From an uncultured Gammaproteobacteria bacterium (GTDB lineage: Bacteria > Pseudomonadota > Gammaproteobacteria > Pseudomonadales > Azotimanducaceae_A), in contig CAJWGQ010000062.1 in the NCBI GenBank assembly GCA_913041025.1, positions 1 through 14,171 on the forward strand: DNA of 14,171 nucleotides, read 5' to 3'. Below the pieces are notes generated by a model, which was not told the DNA's origin, did not search any database, and worked only from the letters and a program-made list of their open reading frames with translations. The position numbers were made by a program, and so were the translations under genes. This document shows positions 13,403-14,171 of the stretch, in pieces (position 1 is the first letter of the stretch; each line of letters begins with the position of its first letter).

Positions 13403-14171
13403 ATGAATAATCATCAGTGGGTATTGGCGCGAACACCGTTAGAAGGATGGCCCCACTCAGACGACTTTAATTGGTTGAGCGGTCAGATGCCTGAGATTGG
13501 AGCTAATCAAATGCTAACCAGGACGATTTATTTATCGCTTGATCCATACCAATGGGGTAGAAGACGAAGCGGTACGGAATCACCAGGCGACGTCTGTCAT
13601 GGAAGAACTGTCTCTCAAGTCGTACGGAGTAATTTGGAGGGCTATAGTGAGGGGGACTTCGTCTTCAACACCAATGGCTGGCAAGAATATGGTTTGACAG
13701 GTGAGGGTGTCTCTCATTTTGGTTACATGTTTCCGCGTAAGCTGGATTCATCTAGATCACCTATTTCCACTGCGATTGGCGTTATGGGCATGCTCGGGCT
13801 TACCGCATATTCTGGCTTGATGATTCAATGTCAACCCAAAGCGGGTGAGACGATTGTTGTGTCTGCTGCGTCTGGCGGAGTAGGTCAGGTAGCTTGTCAG
13901 CTTGCTAAGATAGCCGGATCCAGGGTTGTTGGAATCGCTGGTAGTGCGCAGAAATTGGATTATTTGCGCAATGAGGTTGGCGTGGATGAATGTGTCTCGC
14001 ATTTGAGCGAATCTTTCAAAGAAGAGCTCCGAGAACTGTGTCCGAACGGCTGCGATGTCTACTTCGAAAATGTAGGCGGTAAAGTTTATGAAGCAGTACT
14101 CCCGTTGCTAAATGAGGGCTCGAGAATCACTGTGTGCGGTATGATTTCCCAGTATGGTAATACCGATGGCT
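13403..14171 (+). CDS. MDR-family NADP-dependent oxidoreductase (CurA / prostaglandin-reductase-like), 3' end outside window
   Basis: This is an uninterrupted frame of 256 codons from ATG 13403 to the right edge. The start is supported by GAGG eight bases upstream. The protein has the marks of the leukotriene B4 dehydrogenase / prostaglandin reductase / CurA branch, which saturates alpha,beta-unsaturated ketones and aldehydes with NADPH. Residues 43-50 read YLSLDPYQ (family: Y-L-S-x-D-P-Y), NGWQEYG follows at 91-97, the nucleotide loop AASGGVG is at 155-161, and ENVGG is at 222-226. The canonical 'DPYMRGRM' becomes DPYQWGRRR. About 80 C-terminal residues are missing beyond the edge, judged by the usual family length of 330-345. 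It is a different MDR subfamily from its upstream neighbour, so the pair is not a recent duplication. Together they suggest enone reduction as a theme of this locus. Confidence 0.87.
   Translation, partial: MNNHQWVLARTPLEGWPHSDDFNWLSGQMPEIGANQMLTRTIYLSLDPYQWGRRRSGTESPGDVCHGRTVSQVVRSNLEGYSEGDFVFNTNGWQEYGLTGEGVSHFGYMFPRKLDSSRSPISTAIGVMGMLGLTAYSGLMIQCQPKAGETIVVSAASGGVGQVACQLAKIAGSRVVGIAGSAQKLDYLRNEVGVDECVSHLSESFKEELRELCPNGCDVYFENVGGKVYEAVLPLLNEGSRITVCGMISQYGNTDG

Overview
The window looks like a stretch of chromosome from a free-living heterotrophic bacterium. It is densely coded, has moderate GC (a little under half by eye), and uses TTG or GTG starts with good Shine-Dalgarno (SD) sequences several times. 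The gene mix is acyl-CoA enzymes, SDR and MDR oxidoreductases, a PhyH dioxygenase, a lipoprotein sulfatase and alpha/beta hydrolases. This is typical of marine gammaproteobacteria of the oligotrophic type, but no marker gene here fixes the taxonomy, so that assignment is inference. I see no tRNA, rRNA, CRISPR array, insertion sequence or phage gene.

Layout. (1) Positions 1-139, minus strand: the N-terminal end of a probable alpha/beta hydrolase, running off the left edge. (2) Positions 259-3433, plus strand: an Nramp-like transporter whose metal-site motifs are replaced, then a class II aldolase/adducin protein, then a PhyH-type Fe(II)/2-oxoglutarate dioxygenase. They look like one catabolic or modification module. 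(3) Positions 3510-6896, minus strand: one very large single-chain biotin-dependent acyl-CoA carboxylase (biotin carboxylase, biotin carrier and carboxyltransferase in one polypeptide). It converges on the dioxygenase gene. (4) Positions 7154-9148, plus strand: divergent from the carboxylase, a two-gene unit with a BD-FAE-like esterase carrying a C-terminal beta-sandwich-like domain, and a crotonase-fold protein lacking both hydratase glutamates. (5) Positions 9166-12134, minus strand: a tight operon read right to left of alpha/beta hydrolase, lipoprotein sulfatase and SDR dehydrogenase; the hydrolase and sulfatase genes overlap, and the SDR follows 4 bases after the sulfatase stop. (6) Positions 12332 to the right edge, plus strand: a quinone-oxidoreductase-like MDR and an incomplete second MDR of the CurA/prostaglandin-reductase type.

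How they may fit together. The set could serve uptake and stepwise breakdown of an organic compound. The lipoprotein sulfatase and the esterases or hydrolases would remove sulfate and acyl groups. The SDR and the two MDR enzymes would oxidise alcohols and reduce enones. The dioxygenase and aldolase-like protein would act on a hydroxylated intermediate, and the carboxylase and crotonase on CoA thioesters. No single known pathway matches this set, so the link is a hypothesis from neighbourhood. All three divergent intergenic regions contain inverted repeats that could be operators, but no regulator gene lies in the window. There is no gene-free stretch over 300 bases. The longest gaps are the divergent regions at 6897-7153 and 12135-12331, each described as a feature.
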